DNA of 64,000 nt from Saururus chinensis (taxonomy: Eukaryota; Streptophyta; Magnoliopsida; Piperales; Saururaceae): contig CP141141.1 of the NCBI GenBank assembly GCA_035235625.1, forward strand, positions 23,247,968 to 23,311,967, given 5' to 3'. Each line of letters opens with the position of its first letter. Position 1 is the first letter of the stretch. This document shows positions 11,531 to 24,056 of this stretch, one piece after another. The position numbers were made by a program, and so were the translations under genes. The notes below the pieces were generated by a model. It did not search any database. It worked only from the letters and a program-made list of their open reading frames with translations, and was not told the DNA's origin.

Positions 11531-12279
11531 AGCTGCGTATGTATGACCGTATGTGTATGTTATACGTATGTGACATACGTGTGTATGATGGCTAATGGCC
11601 TATGCTATGGATATGTGTAAGTGTATGTGGGCAGAGGTATGGGTGATAGATAGTAAGAGGTGACAGAGGTTTCATCTGGATTGGATGTGGGATACGTAAG
11701 CGTATGACAGATGACAGAGGATATGAGTATGACGGGCAAGGATTTGGAGTGGATCGATTTGGATCAGGGCATATGTTGGGGAATTGTCAGACAGTAAGAG
11801 TGTGCATAATTGTACAAGCATAACGTACAAATTATGAAGTGAAAAGTAAGCTCAATAAGTGAGGTATAAGTAAGAGGGTGATAACTGGGGTTGGCTCTGA
11901 GGAGCTTAGTTTGTTGATGTCAGTGTAATATGATTTGGCCATAAGAGGGATGGCGAAGTATGTAAGACTGTAAGGGTTGATGTACGATGTGTTGTGATCA
12001 TGATGTGGACGGGTTAAGTGAAGTCTGCTGCCCTGACGAACTAGGGTTTCGATCAGGCTCAACTTCGGTTTGATTAGTCGAGGACTGTGAGTTTGTGTGG
12101 CATAATTGTACCGCATAATGTACTTAATTCAAACTTTAATTGTAAGCACAACTAATGATAGCGTTGTGAGTTTGAGACCTGAGGGTTTGACGGATTAAGT
12201 TCCATGTTTGAGCTAGCAGATAATGAGTCGGCTGAGCATTTCTCATGTCTTGCCATGGTGTTTATCCTGCGGGATGTTG

Positions 12280-12538
12280 TCTGTGTGCTGTATAGGGCAC
12301 CGGACATCTGATGCTCTGCTCAGAGCGACATATGTTTATGATTTGGTTTGCGTGCTGTATAAGCCCAGATGTTTGATGCTCTGTTGAGAGCGATGTACGT
12401 TTCTGACTTTGTCTGTGTGCTATATGAAGCCCAGACGTCTGATGCTCTATTGAGAGCGAAGTATGTTTCCAATTTGGTCTGTGTGCTGTATAAGCCCAGA
12501 CGTTTGGTGCTCTATTGAGAGCGTTGTATGTTTCTACC
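12280..12538 (+). repeat. Four-unit ~66-bp tandem array with a hairpin in each unit
   Basis: Each unit reads CTGTGTGCTGTATAAGCCCA, then GATGCTCTATTGAGAGCG, then ATGTTTC. The self-complementary core GCTCT..AGAGC lies at 12313-12326, 12378-12391, 12444-12457 and 12509-12522. In unit 1 the core is extended to GCTCTGCTCAGAGC. The same array is in the 3' LTR at about 20121-20379. Confidence 0.9.
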
Positions 12539-12602
12539 CAAGAGTGGCATCAGACGTTTTACGCCCAAGTGGCACTGTATGTTTTCTGCCCAGGAGTGGC
12601 AT

Positions 12603-12742
12603 GGCACTATAAGACCCATTATGGTGGGCAATTCTCTGGCACTATAAGACCCATTATGGTGGGCACTTCTATGGCACTATAAGACCCATTATGGTGGGCA
12701 ATTCTATGGCACTATAAGACCCATTATGGTGGGCAACTGTAT
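12603..12742 (+). repeat. Four-unit perfect 35-bp tandem array
   Basis: GGCACTATAAGACCCATTAT starts at 12603, 12638, 12673 and 12708, an exact 35-bp period with almost no variation. The 3' LTR has the same four units at 20444, 20479, 20514 and 20549. Confidence 0.95.
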
Positions 12743-12959
12743 GACCCCTTATGTGTGGGTGTTTATGTTTGCGCGCTCAGGTAAGTAGTATCATGGATCT
12801 ACTCTTACCTGTTTGATCCAGTGCCCCATGAGCATTGGTGTGCCTTACCTTCGAAAAAGTCCATGGCGTCTAGTCACTCCCCGGAGGTTAAGGTGTTGTC
12901 CCAGTAGCATTCTTTTCGATTTCGACGCTAGAGCTTATTAGTTGTAATGAGCTTCAGTG

Positions 12960-13130
12960 GTCGTTGATATGTGTACGATTATGAGTTTGAGCACGATTGT
13001 AAGCGTATGTATATGAGAACGACTGTAAGTGTATGAGTATGAGTACGACTGTAAGCGTATGAGTATAAGCACGACTGTAAGAGTATGTGTATGAGTACGA
13101 TTGTGAGAGTATGTTTCTGAGTAAGACAAT
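12960..13130 (+). repeat. ~30-bp tandem array (GAGTACGACTGTAAGCGTAT)
   Basis: About five units of (A)TGAG(T/C)ACGA(C/T)TGTAAG(C/T)GTATG, less regular than the neighbouring arrays. The 3' LTR counterpart is at about 20818-20960. Confidence 0.8.
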
Positions 13131-13822
13131 AAGGGTGATTTTGTGTAAGCTATACGAGTAAGGTCGTATAAGTATGTATAAGCTGTATGAGTGAGCATAT
13201 GATTGTACGAGTAAGGTCGTACAAGTATGCGTATGTGGTATGAGTATGCGTGCGATGGTACGAGTAAGTTTGTAAGACCCTGGATAAGGGTGTTTGTGTA
13301 AGTTTCGTTTGATGGTACGATTTTGGCACGATGGTGCTTTTAGTATGTCTTTTGCACGTGGTGCATTTGGTATGTTTGTATGTGCATGAGCATGATATTG
13401 ATATGCCTATCTGCTTCATGTTTGAGTTGCATGAACACATGTACTTATGAACTTATTGAGTTCACCGTTTGGGATTTCCCCTACTCGGTATTTTCCTACT
13501 GAGTATGAAAATACTCACCCTACTATTTTTAGCCCCGTTGTTCGGGAGGCATTTGCAGGTTGTGTGGAGAGCTCCTGGAGATGGATGCTTATTTCAACGG
13601 TGGATTGATTCCCGTTGACTCAGGTATATACTTGACTCACTGCGAGTTTATTTGTGCCACAATCCATTGTATTGGGATGAGAAAAATAGATGTGTTATGT
13701 TTTAAATTATAAAACTGTTTTATCAAGTTTCGTATTCGTCATTATCTCTGATTTATAGCAATTATATTTCAAAAATTTTCCGTGAATTTTGAGAAAATGT
13801 ATGAAAAACCCTGGGCGTTACA

Positions 13823-16693
13823 GTTGGTATTGGAGCTTAGGCATTCTGACAACAAGTCCATAACAGTCACAAGTCCGGAGTCGTGGCATGTAAGAGTAAG
13901 TTGAAGTTTGGTTTTGGAACTGGTCAAAGTGAATGTTTTCCCTTGATTCCATTTGTTTCTGCTGTTGGGTAGAGTTGAGCCGTAGTGCCTCAGCCGCCGT
14001 GAGATTCCGGCGGTTAGATTGCACGTTTGTTGGCTAAAGAGAGCCATTAGCCGGTAAGGTTTGTTTTGAGTTTGTGAAAGGTTGGCTAGCACCTTTAACG
14101 ACTGTAAAGAGAGTTCGAGGTTGCTAGTGTTTGAATTGAGATTATGAAGCACCTCGTTGAGGTTTTGTAAGCTCCGAATTACCGGAGAGTGGTTATGACC
14201 ACTTATGTTCCAACTAGTGAAAATCTGTCAGACGTATTCTCTTCCTAATTGGTCATCTTATTGATGCACTGAAATACTGTTGAATAAAATGTTTTCAAAT
14301 TTCGAATTGCAATCCTATTTTGTGTTAATTCATTGCTGATTTGGGCTATTTATGTTTTGAATAAGTTAGTTGGACCTTAATTGAATTTATATGTCTAAAC
14401 AGGCTTTAACAGGATCCAATTGGAAGAAGAAGTTAAGCCCAACTACCCAAAGCTATTTAAAAGTCAAGAATGGGCTCCTAATGGTCTAAACATGAATGGA
14501 ATGGTCGAACACAACCTTATGGACCCGTTTGATTTGAGATTTGTATAAATAGAACTAAATGATGAAAGAAGCTGATTTAGGCAGATTGACACAGCCTTAG
14601 TATTTCGATCATATCGTTTTATGTAGAAAACTGATTGATATGATTTTAGTGGCAATGGAAAGAAGACTTCCGTGGCTACAAGTGCTATTTCAGGAAGAAA
14701 TTTCAAATTCCGAAGATTTATAGGTCTAATCAGACAATCAATCGGGATGTAATCTAGAGATATGATTTCATTTTCCTCTTTGAAGCAACCCCTTCTACTC
14801 CTATAAATAGAGGGGTGGACGTGATAGATGGATCACTCTCTCCTCTTTGGAGCTCTCTTCTCCTATTTTATTCTCTCATTTTGTAATTTTGTTTTTAGTT
14901 TTATTGTAATGGCTTTCTAAAGCTCTCAAGCTAAGGCTAGGAATGAAGCTTGTACTTGATGTTTAATGGATGCTTTGATTCAAGTAAGTTCTTTATAGTT
15001 TTAAATTGATGTTTCATATTTAAGGAGTTTATAATCTATATAATTATTTGATTCAGCATTGACGAAAGGCACACTGAATGCTTATAATTCCCTGTGATTA
15101 TACACTTAATACTTTCACGTAGTAAACAATCAATTACTATTGCTCTATTTCAAAGTTCTTTAAAAGATAAATTTTCCGATTGAGACAAATTTTTATTTGA
15201 TCTTAATTGAGTTATCATTTGAATCAAATATACATTAGAGATTTATTACAAGTAGATTTCCGATGCCTTAACACTTTCTCTTTGATTGTCTCTTATTCTC
15301 TATTTCAACTTCCTTCTCTTTTCTGTTCTCTTCGTAATATAGTTTTCTTTGCCACACAAGGCTTTCCCTGTAGATCGACCTTGTTTACTATAGTTGACAA
15401 GTAAAAAAAAGAAATCTAAACTAGACTAATTCATAGTCTTGGTTTGGACATAACACCACTTATGACCTAGATGGAGTATATTTTTGTGACCTTCATTGTT
15501 GGAAGGATTTGAAATCCCTTTTGCTAGAGGCAAGGGAGTATGTAAGTGGTAGAGTATGAGACTCTTTTCACCTCCTTCCGGAGATTTGTGGTTAAGACCG
15601 GTTTTAAGGAAGATTCCGAGCCTCCAAGATTGTGGACGGCCTTTGAGGTAACTACTCGACACTAGTGAGTGTGGTAGTTATCACGTAAGATTTTGGGAAG
15701 GAGGGTGTGTTTTCGGTGTGGATTTGTTGATTGGTTGACCGCTCAAAGAGTAGTGGTAGACCGTCATAAGAAACAAATGATATTTGTGTGCCCTGAAGGT
15801 TTGAATGGCGTATCCAGGGTGTTTGAAAACGGTTAGCCTTATGCTTTGGGTGAACCGTTAAGGCCAGGTGATGCACAACTAAAGGTTGCAGAGCCTTTTA
15901 GTGAGTTGTTTGAGAAGCTGTCTCAGGGATTAGTCTAAAAGAGCAAGACATTGTCTGTGATTTTCCGAACACGTTCCTTGATGACTTACCGGTTTTCCGC
16001 CTAAGAGAATGGTGGAGTTCATTGAGTTAGTGCTAAAGTGCACTCTACCTCTAGGGCATCGTGCAGGATGACCTGCTAGAGTTGAACGAACTCGAGGATG
16101 AGTTGGCAAAACGTATGGTTAAGAGGATTGAATTGACCAGGAGCATGATCTTGGGGGTATGTTGGATTTGTGTCGATGAAGAAGTAGGTTGTATCCCTAC
16201 GTTTATCCATTGATGCCATATGTGTAACTGAGCGACTCTTAAGAATAAGTTTCTTGCTCAGGTTGGATAGCCCTTACGAGGAGGTCTTGTATGAAAAGAC
16301 ATTTTGATTCGCCAACATGTTGGGCTGAAGTAAGCGAGCGGTGGACACTCAAATACGATTTGTTCGGCACTGTGCGGACAAGTTGAAGTTAGCCTGGCAA
16401 GGGCTTCATACAGCTCAAAGCTGATAAGAAAGTTATGCAAATTGGAGGCGAAGTGATCTCCAGTTGAGTTGCGAGCACTTCAGTTAAATCCTTTGATGGA
16501 CAAGGTAAGTTTCGGATGACAAAGGTCATTTCTATGGCGAAGATATTGTATGGCAAATATCATACTCCTGAGATGGCAACTTGGGATGTTCAGGCGGATA
16601 AGAGAGAGATACCCTGAGCTGTTTCTGTTTCAGCTGTACATTGTAAGTTGATCGTGAAATTTCGGGGACGAAATTTTTCCAAGGAGGGAAGAT
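13823..16693 (+). mobile_element. D interior: primer site, decayed gag/pol remains, polypurine tract
   Basis: The primer-binding region TTGGTATTGGAGCTTAGG (13824-13841) resembles the tRNA-iMet complement TGGTATCAGAGC. After L1, weak pol remains can be read: a stretch like the protease-RT linker (FPNTFLDDLPVF, near 15960-16000) and a stretch like the integrase tail. The end phrase EISGTKFF / FRGRNF near 16660 is typical of Tekay. The purine tract is at 16681-16693. The interior is heavily reduced and broken. Confidence 0.75.
14262..15458 (+). mobile_element. Solo LTR L1 inserted in D
   Basis: Begins TGATGCACTGAAAT and ends GGACATAACACCA, with perfect CTTAT duplications at 14257-14261 and 15459-15463. 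It matches L2 (24572-25999) over most of its length, and L2 has the same two end sequences and its own TSD, so the ends are independently confirmed. A TATA-like CTATAAATAG is at 14801-14810 and a CCTGTAGATCGACCTTG phrase, of the kind conserved near many plant LTR ends, is near 15368. No interior remains, so it is a recombination product. The family is not named with certainty. Confidence 0.92.
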
Positions 16694-19600
16694 TGTAATG
16701 TCCCTGATTTTTCTATGATTTTATGTGATTTTCCTACTATTTTTCTGGTCATTTTCGGTAGGAAAATGTTACACTTCGACGTATTTGTATTCCCCCCCAT
16801 ATTTATACCCGTAGAGTCGGGTGTGGGGCTTAGTCGCAGGCCGCGGGCCTCGTTGCGCGCTTACGGCGCGATTTTTTGAAGTACGACGCGTAACCAATGA
16901 GGTAAGCGCATGTTGGGGATATTATTGAAAAAAAAAAGAAAAAAAATTGTGAAAGGATCGGGCTCGAGCTCAGCCGAGCCCAATCCGGAAACTTCTAGGT
17001 AGTGCACTGCGCGCCCTTCGGTTTCCCTCGCCAGTCGCCGCTGGCAGTTGGTGGGCTACAGGGCCGGCGCCACCGGCTCCGCCCCGGCCGTGCGACGGCA
17101 GGGGGCCACCGTCCCGGTCCCCACGACCACTCCGCCCTCCGCCCCATCTCTCCCGGTTAGCCCTTTTTCGCACTGTGTATTTTTTAGTTGAGCCGCCGCC
17201 GTGGGCCGCCAAGGTCCGGCTGGCCGGCGACGGTGGGAGGACACCCCTCCAGGCCCTACTTGGCCTCCTCCGCCGTCCTACTCCATTTTCCCCCTCTCAA
17301 GCTCTGTTTTCCGCCCCCTGCAGTCGATCTCGTTGGACGGCTTTGGCCACCATTGGACAGCCCGGTGGTGCTCAGTCGGAGTCGCCTTGGTCCGGCGACG
17401 ATGATGGGCTACCCCTCCCGGCCCCGGGGGCCTCCGCTCCGCCGCCCCAGTTGATTTTCCTCCTTCTGCCCTATTTTCGCTGGAATTCTTTTTGGACGAA
17501 TTGGTGAGCCACGGCCGACGGACCTCCGTCCAGCCCCACCTCGATCCAGTGACAGTGAGGAGCCACCCCACTCAGCCCAACTCCGCCTCCTTCCTTTATT
17601 TTTCCGATAGGTCAGTTCGACCCATTTCCACTGCCCTATTTTTCCGCCGGTGCACTGTTTTGATTAAACAGTGGCCACTGCCGTGAACCACAGCCGACTT
17701 GACCTCGCTCCAGCCTCGCCTTGGTCCGCCGAAGGCTTTGGACCACTCCACCCAGCGTAGTTCCATCTCCTCCGTCGTCCTCTACTCCGGCCAGTGCATT
17801 TTTCTCGTAATGTGCTTGGTGTTTCTAGTAGGTTGTCGCCACCACCGTTGACTGATGCAAGCAGCCTGGCCACTGTGGGCTCCGCCCCGGCCTGGCGATG
17901 GCCCAGGGACAGCCCCACCTGGACCAGTTCAGCCTCCGTCTCTCCCTTGCTCAATCTGGGCGTCCCCTATTTTTGGTATCCGTCCATTTTGGACGTGGTG
18001 ATTGCCGCCATCAGTCGGACGCCAGACTTGACCTAGCGGACCTTAGCTCGGTTCCGCCCTAGCCCGATGATGCCAGTGGGCCACCCCTCTGGGCCTTGTT
18101 CAACTTTTCGGCCCGTAGCCGCAACAAGTTCTGCCTCACCGGCATATTTGCAGTTGACCTCTCTTGCCCTTTTACGCTATCGGTACCGGACGGCCTTCGG
18201 CAAGAATTAGTATGACTTATCGTGACCGAAGGTGGATGAGTTCACCTGCTCAGGCCTTGGCCAGTGACGGCCTTGTGGCCTTTGCTCGACCTTGATTCCC
18301 TTGCCCTATATCGTGCAAGAGGCACAGCCACCCGCACTATGTATGTTAGTTGTGGGTAGCGATAGGCGATGTCGCCTCTTCGTTTGTGGGCCTTCGTCCG
18401 CCAATGCTTAGCCCTCTTCCCCGCCCCTTTGGGTTGTGTGAGTATGTAGCCGTGTGTGCGGTAAAGGGTTTAGGTGCCGCATTCGCGCCGCCTGACCATC
18501 GGCTGGCTTTGCCACCGAGTGGAGTTGACACATAGCCCTCCTCCACCTCTCCTCTATCCTCGAGTGTCGCCCCATGCCCTCCGCCCTTATGTGGACCTTT
18601 GTTGACACGAAATCACAACCGTTGGGTGCTGTCCACGGCCGATTTCAATGTCTTGCGGCCGGCCAAGGACTTCTCAGCCGCCGGCCGACCTTCTGTGAGT
18701 ACACATCGTGTTTCGGTCGCATCCGCCACTTTTGTTGGCATGACATTTCTCCTGGCCGCCCCTAGTGTGCCGCCGTGGATCGTGGATTTTGCTGCATCGA
18801 CTTCTGACACCTCGTTTGGCCGTGATTGTTTTCGGTACTTCCTAAATCCTCGGGATGACAGCTCTCTCAGCTAGGCAATGGTTTTGACCGCCAACTCTGC
18901 TGCCGACGCTGCCACCGTTGTGTGCTCGCCATCAAACGTCATGATTACGAGGTAGGGGAGCTTTCAACTTGTAATTTCATGATAGCATGCTTTGAATGAA
19001 TAGCAGCATGCTAGGATTGTATGATTCCATGCTTTGGATGTTAAGTAACGATCCGATTGCATGATGTGCAAGTAAGCATGATTATATGGTATGTTGAAAT
19101 GCATATGACGTGCATGTTGGCTGTAAATATGTTGGATGTATGCATCTACTAGTGATGGCTAGCGTGTATATTGAAAGTATGTATGGATTATGCATGTGCT
19201 AGTGATGGTTAGCGTGCATGTTTGAAGTATGTATGGATTATACATGTGCTAGTGATGGCTAGCGTATATGTTTGACGTGTGTATGCATGTGCTAGTGATG
19301 ACTAGCGTGTATGTTTGATGTATGTATAAATGTGTATGTATGCGCTAGTGATGGCTGGTGAGCATGTTTGTAAGTTGCGTATGTATGACCATATGTGTAT
19401 GTTATACGTATATGACATATGTATGTATGATGGCTAATGGCCTATGCTATGGATATGTGTAAGTGTATTTGGGCAGAGGTATGGGCGATGGATAGTAAGA
19501 GGTGACAGAGGTTTCATCTGGATTGGATGTGGGATACGTAAGCGTATGACAGATGACAGAGGATATGAGTATGACGGGCAAGGATTTGGAGTGGATCGAT

Positions 19601-21583
19601 TTGGATCAGGGCATATGTTGGGGAATTGTCAGACAGTAAGAGTGTGCATAATTGTACAAGCATAACGTACAAATTATGAAGTGAAAAGTAAGCTCAATAA
19701 GTGAGGTATAAGTAAGAGGGTGATAACTGGGGTTGGCTCTGAGGAGCTTAGTTTGTTGATGTCAGTGTAATATGATTTGGCCATAAGAGGGATGGCGAAG
19801 TATGTAAGACTGTAAGGGTTGATGTACGATGTGTTGTGATCATGATGTGGACGAGTTAAGTTAAGTCTGCTGCCCTGACGAACTAGGGTTTCGATCAGGC
19901 TCAGCTTCGGTTTGATCAGTCGAGGAATGTGAGTTTGTGTGGCATAATTGTACCGCATAATGTACTTAATTCAAACTTTAATTGTAAGCACAACTAATGA
20001 TAGCGTTGTGAGTTTGAGACCTGAGGGTTTGACGGATTAAGTTCCATGTTTGAGCTAGCAGATAATGAGTCGGCTGAGCATTTCTCATGTCTTGCCATGG
20101 TGTTTATCCTGCGGGATGTTGTCTGTGTGCTGTATAGGGCACCGGACATCTGATGCTCTGCTCAGAGCGACATATGTTTATGATTTGGTTTGCGTGCTGT
20201 ATAAGCCCAGATGTTTGATGCTCTGTTGAGAGCGATGTACGTTTCTGACTTTGTCTGTGTGCTATATGAAGCCCAGACGTCTGATGCTCTATTGAGAGCG
20301 AAGTATGTTTCCAATTTGGTCTGTGTGCTGTATAAGCCCAGACGTTTGGTGCTCTATTGAGAGCGTTGTATGTTTCTACCCAAGAGTGGCACTGTACGTT
20401 TCTGCCCAAGTGGCACTGTATGTTTTCTGCCCAGGAGTGGCATGGCACTATAAGACCCATTATGGTGGGCAATTCTCTGGCACTATAAGACCCATTATGG
20501 TGGGCACTTCTATGGCACTATAAGACCCATTATGGTGGGCAATTCTATGGCACTATAAGACCCATTATGGTGGGCAACTGTATGACCCCTTATGTGTGGG
20601 TGTTTATGTTTGCGCGCTCAGGTAAGTAGTATCATGGATCTACTCTTACCTATTTGATCCAGTGCCCCATGAGCATTGGTGTGCCTTACCTTCGGAAAAG
20701 TCCATGGCGTCTAGTCACTCCCCGGAGGTTAAGGTGTTGCCCCAGTGGCATTCTTTTCCATTTCGACGCTGGAGCTTATTAGTTGTAATGAGCTTCAGTG
20801 GTCGTTGATATGTGTACGATTATGAGTTTGAGCATGACTGTAAGCATATGTGTATGAGAACGACTGTAAGTGTATGAGTATGAGTACGATTGTAAGCGTA
20901 TGAGTATGAGCACGACTATAAGAGTATGCGTATGAGTACGATTGTGAAGTATGTTTCTGAGTAAGACAGTAAGGTTTATTTTGTGTAAGCTGTACGAGTA
21001 AGGTCGTACAAGTATGCGTATGTGGTATGAGTATGCGTGCGATGGTATGAGTAAGTTTGTAAGACCCTGGATAAGGGTGTTTGTGTATGTTTCGTTTGAT
21101 GGTACGATTTTGGCACGATGGTGCATTTGGTATGTTTGTATGTGCATTAGCATGATATTGATATGCCTATCTGCTTCATGTTTGAGTTGCATTAACGCAT
21201 GTACTTATGAACTTATTGAGTTCACTGTTTGGGATTTCCCCTACTGGGTGTTTTCCTACTGAGTATGAAAATACTCACCCTACTATTTTTAGCCCCGTTG
21301 TTCGGGAGGCATTTGCAGGTTGTGCGGAGAGCTCCTGGAGATGGATGCTCATTTCAGTGGTAGATTGATTCCCGTTGACTCAGGTATATACTTGACTCAC
21401 TGCGAGTTTATTTGTGCCACGATCCGATGTATTGGGATGAGAAAAATCGATGTGTTATGTTTTAAATTATAAAACTGTTTTATCAGGTTTCGTATTCGTC
21501 ATTTTCTCCGATTTATTGCAGTTATATTGCAAAAATTTTCCGTGAATTTTGAGGAAAATGTTTGAAAAACCCCAGGCATTACA
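16694..21583 (+). repeat. D 3' LTR (4,890 bp)
   Basis: Follows the purine tract directly, starts TGTAATGTCCC and ends CAGGCATTACA. It mirrors the 5' LTR throughout, including all four tandem arrays with the same unit numbers. Confidence 0.92.
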
Positions 21584-22071
21584 CTGCCCCCCTCTTGTCT
21601 CCTCTCTCCCAATTGGAGCCGCCACCCCTCTCTCTCTTTGGTGCGGCCAGCCCTAGCTTTGGTAGAAGCTGCTAGCCGCCCTCTCTTCTTCCCTCTCCAA
21701 GGTCTCCTAGGCGGGCTGAAAGGAAGGAGAGGACTCTCCTCCATTGCTGGGTTGATTTGGAGATTGGTTGGGCTGCATCATTGCTGTGATTTCTTCAATC
21801 CAAGTGAAAGTTATGAGGGATCAACACATAGGTAATCACCTTTCTCCATTACTTGTTTGATCTTGTGATTAGCGTGCAAGGGCTGGTTTTTGGATGGTGT
21901 GCAAGGGGTGGAATGTCCTGGTCAGTTTGTATTTGTCCCATATTGAATTCCTATTTGCATGATTCGCTGATTGGATATATGATTATTGCTAATTGATTAG
22001 AGATCTATGCATGTTTCTTTGTATATTGATTTAAAAATTGGTTTTTGATTGGTGCGCCACCCCCCTCCCAC

Positions 22072-24002
22072 CAGTGTTTTAAAAACAGGACTGGACCGGC
22101 CAGTCCGACCGGACCTGTTATAAAAAGCGGGCCGGTTCGAGTAAAAATCTGGGCTAGTTTAACCCGGCCGAGTCAGCGTGACCCGGCCGGTTAAACCATA
22201 AACCCGGCATTCCAGGCCGGTCCGGTTTTGAAAAAAAAACTGAATTCGGGGCGAGTCGCGGACGGGGAGTCGGGCGAAGGGTTTACTGTGCACAATGTGA
22301 AATCAGTGGCGATCTGGTATAAAGCTCGGCAGCCGGCTGTGAAATTTGGGGCGCCGCCGCCACTGTGAGAGGCGATCTCCGGCCGTCCGGTGATTTCATC
22401 TGCATTCCGTCCGTCTGGCGATTCCACAGCCTATTGATTCTTAGAGTCGCCGTTTGTGGCCTGAAAGGGAGGAAATTTGGGCGATTTGGGCCAGCGGTTG
22501 CCTCCCCGGCGAAAATCCGTCTCCGGCGAAGATCTTTCTCCATCAAAAATCCATCCCCGGTAAAAATCCCTCATTTCTCTTCTCATCCATTCCTTTCTTT
22601 CTCTTATGCAGCTCTGCCTCATCTTTGTTTTTTTTTCTCCCTTCTGCCTCACCGCAACATTTTTTTCTCCCTTACAGGAGCTCGGGACACTTCTCCACCG
22701 GCCATAGATCCGGCAAGCCGGGTAGGTAGTTCTTCCGCTTCCGAACGTCCACTGCTGTTCTGCGCAAGCTTCTGGGGGTCCAGCGACTCCAGCTCGATCT
22801 GAGCAGTAAAATTTGGCAGCCATTCTCATCTTCCCCTACTGAAATTTACAAGCAGTAAGTTATAACTTAAGTATTCATTCCGGATGACATTTCTATATCT
22901 TCTAAATTTACAAACAGTAAAGGTTTCAAGTATTCTGTCAATTTTCATATTAGGATATTTTTTGCGGTGTTAATGCTGTTACTTACTGAACCATAATTTG
23001 AGAACAATTTGCAATTCTTTTTTTTTTTTTTTATCTTAGGTGTGTTGCAAATATTATTCTATGCAATATGCGTCATTTAATGGAACGTTGTACTGCTTGA
23101 AATTTGAAGTTATTGTTCATAAGTCTTCTGCATTTCCACACTTAAAATTTGATATACAATAAATTGCTAACAGGGGTCAATATAAAGATCCTTATAAGAC
23201 AAAAACCAGCATTTATATCCTATTGTTCATAAGTCTTCTGCATTTCACAGAACGCTGTCATCCTTTGGGGCTTGCTTGGTTTTTGGAATTACGCACAAGT
23301 ATCTACTCTGTGGCTCAAGAGTTCCACACGTTGTTTCCTTTTGCTTTCATATCCATTAGTTAGACAATCATTTGATTTATGTTATTCTCATTCCTCTTCA
23401 CCTTTTTTCTAATCTATTCATATATATCACTCCCCTAAGGCTTTTTAGTGAATGCCAGACCAAATTTAGATGGACTTAATTGTACGGAAATCATGTGAAC
23501 ACTTTGTTTATGTTGCAGTCCAATTTGATCTCTTATTAAGTTAGGTTTTGTTGCTGACTTATTAAATCATGTGAACACTATATTTTTCATTTAAAGGAAT
23601 TTGATGTGATTTGAGCCATCTACTTATGTTTGGTGGAAATTAGAGTAGACAATGAATTGTTGTTTAATTTGGACTTAGAAGTTAGAACTAAAAAGTAGAT
23701 GGTTTTTTTATATTTAAAACTATGAATGTTTGTTTATGTTTCTAATTATGATAGAAGTATGAGTTTAAATGAGTAGTGTAGGTTTAGATGTAGTTGGAAT
23801 GAACAATATTTTGAATAGTTAAATAGATTTAGATGAGATTTTGAAACAAGTTTAACTAATTTATTTTTTTAGTATTATAGGGAAATTATTGTAAATTTTT
23901 TTTAAGATGATGATGTCATCACCGGGTTAACCCGGGTCGACCCGGTCAACCCAGCCCAGCCACTAATCCGGGTCGGGGTCCGGGCCGGGTTTTAAAACAT
24001 TG
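22072..24002 (+). mobile_element. Element K: non-autonomous hAT transposon in the J 5' LTR
   Basis: An 8-bp target duplication CCTCCCAC (22064-22071 and 24003-24010) flanks ends CAGTGTTTTAAAAAC and (reverse complement of the right end) CAATGTTTTAAAACC; 8-bp TSD plus CA(G/A)TG ends define hAT. GC-rich subterminal zones on both sides repeat CCGG/ACCGG-type words (ACCGGCCAGTCCGACCGGAC, GGGTCGGGGTCCGGGCCGGG). Inside, 22230-22860 is GC-rich with a 145-codon open frame (22365-22802) that matches nothing I know and no transposase motif; 22860-23900 is AT-rich. The J 3' LTR has no insertion at this site. Strand is arbitrary. Most likely a deletion derivative or one carrying a captured piece. Confidence 0.9.
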
Positions 24003-24039
24003 CCTCCCACTGTGCTTCCTCAGGTCCAGTCACTCTACA

Positions 24040-24056
24040 GTGATATCGGAGCCTAA
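24040..24056 (+). other. J primer-binding site
   Basis: GTGATATCGGAGCC directly follows the LTR end CTCTACA. It resembles the tRNA-iMet complement TGGTATCAGAGCC at most positions, as usual for Ty1/copia. Confidence 0.75.

Larger units (their letters stand above)
8802..13822 (+). repeat. D 5' LTR (5,021 bp)
   Basis: It has three zones: an AT-poor, CpG-rich block (about 9060-11100), a zone of short tandem arrays (11280-13330), and an AT-rich tail ending GGGCGTTACA. The CpG-rich block gives long accidental open frames on both strands. The 3' LTR is 131 bp shorter, with small indels in the GC-rich block and in the repeats near 13150-13250. Confidence 0.92.
8802..21583 (+). mobile_element. Element D: Tekay/Del-like chromovirus with ~5-kb LTRs
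   Basis: The 5' LTR is 8802-13822, the interior 13823-16693 and the 3' LTR 16694-21583. The LTRs begin TGTAAT(C/G)TCCCTGATTTTTCT and end GC(G/A)TTACA. The primer site TTGGTATTGGAGCT follows the 5' LTR. The phrase AATTTCGGGGACGAAATTTT and the purine tract AAGGAGGGAAGAT before the 3' LTR are the usual end of Tekay/Del pol. The TSD is CCGCC (8797-8801) and CTGCC (21584-21588), one mismatch. The interior, net of solo LTR L1, is only about 1.7 kb with decayed pol remains, so this copy is broken and smaller than either LTR. The LTRs are very similar over long stretches, which makes D the youngest large element in stack A. Confidence 0.9.
8325..24039 (+). repeat. J 5' LTR, interrupted by D and K
   Basis: The LTR pieces are 8325-8801, 21584-22071 and 24003-24039. 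They match the J 3' LTR piece without interruption: CCCACTTAAGGCCCACTAAA occurs near 8720 and near 27560, CCTCTTGTCTCCTCTCTCCC near 21590 and 27645, and CCCACTGTGCTTCC near 24006 and 28106. The 3' LTR therefore serves as the empty-site comparison for both nested elements. Confidence 0.88.

Noticed and set aside
12603-12742. Regular 35-bp repeats as a CRISPR-like array
   Set aside because: The units are directly adjacent without unique spacers and lie in a plant LTR.
22365-22802. 145-codon frame within hAT element K as a gene
   Set aside because: No recognisable domain, and an opposite-strand frame of similar length overlaps it; kept only as a possible captured piece.
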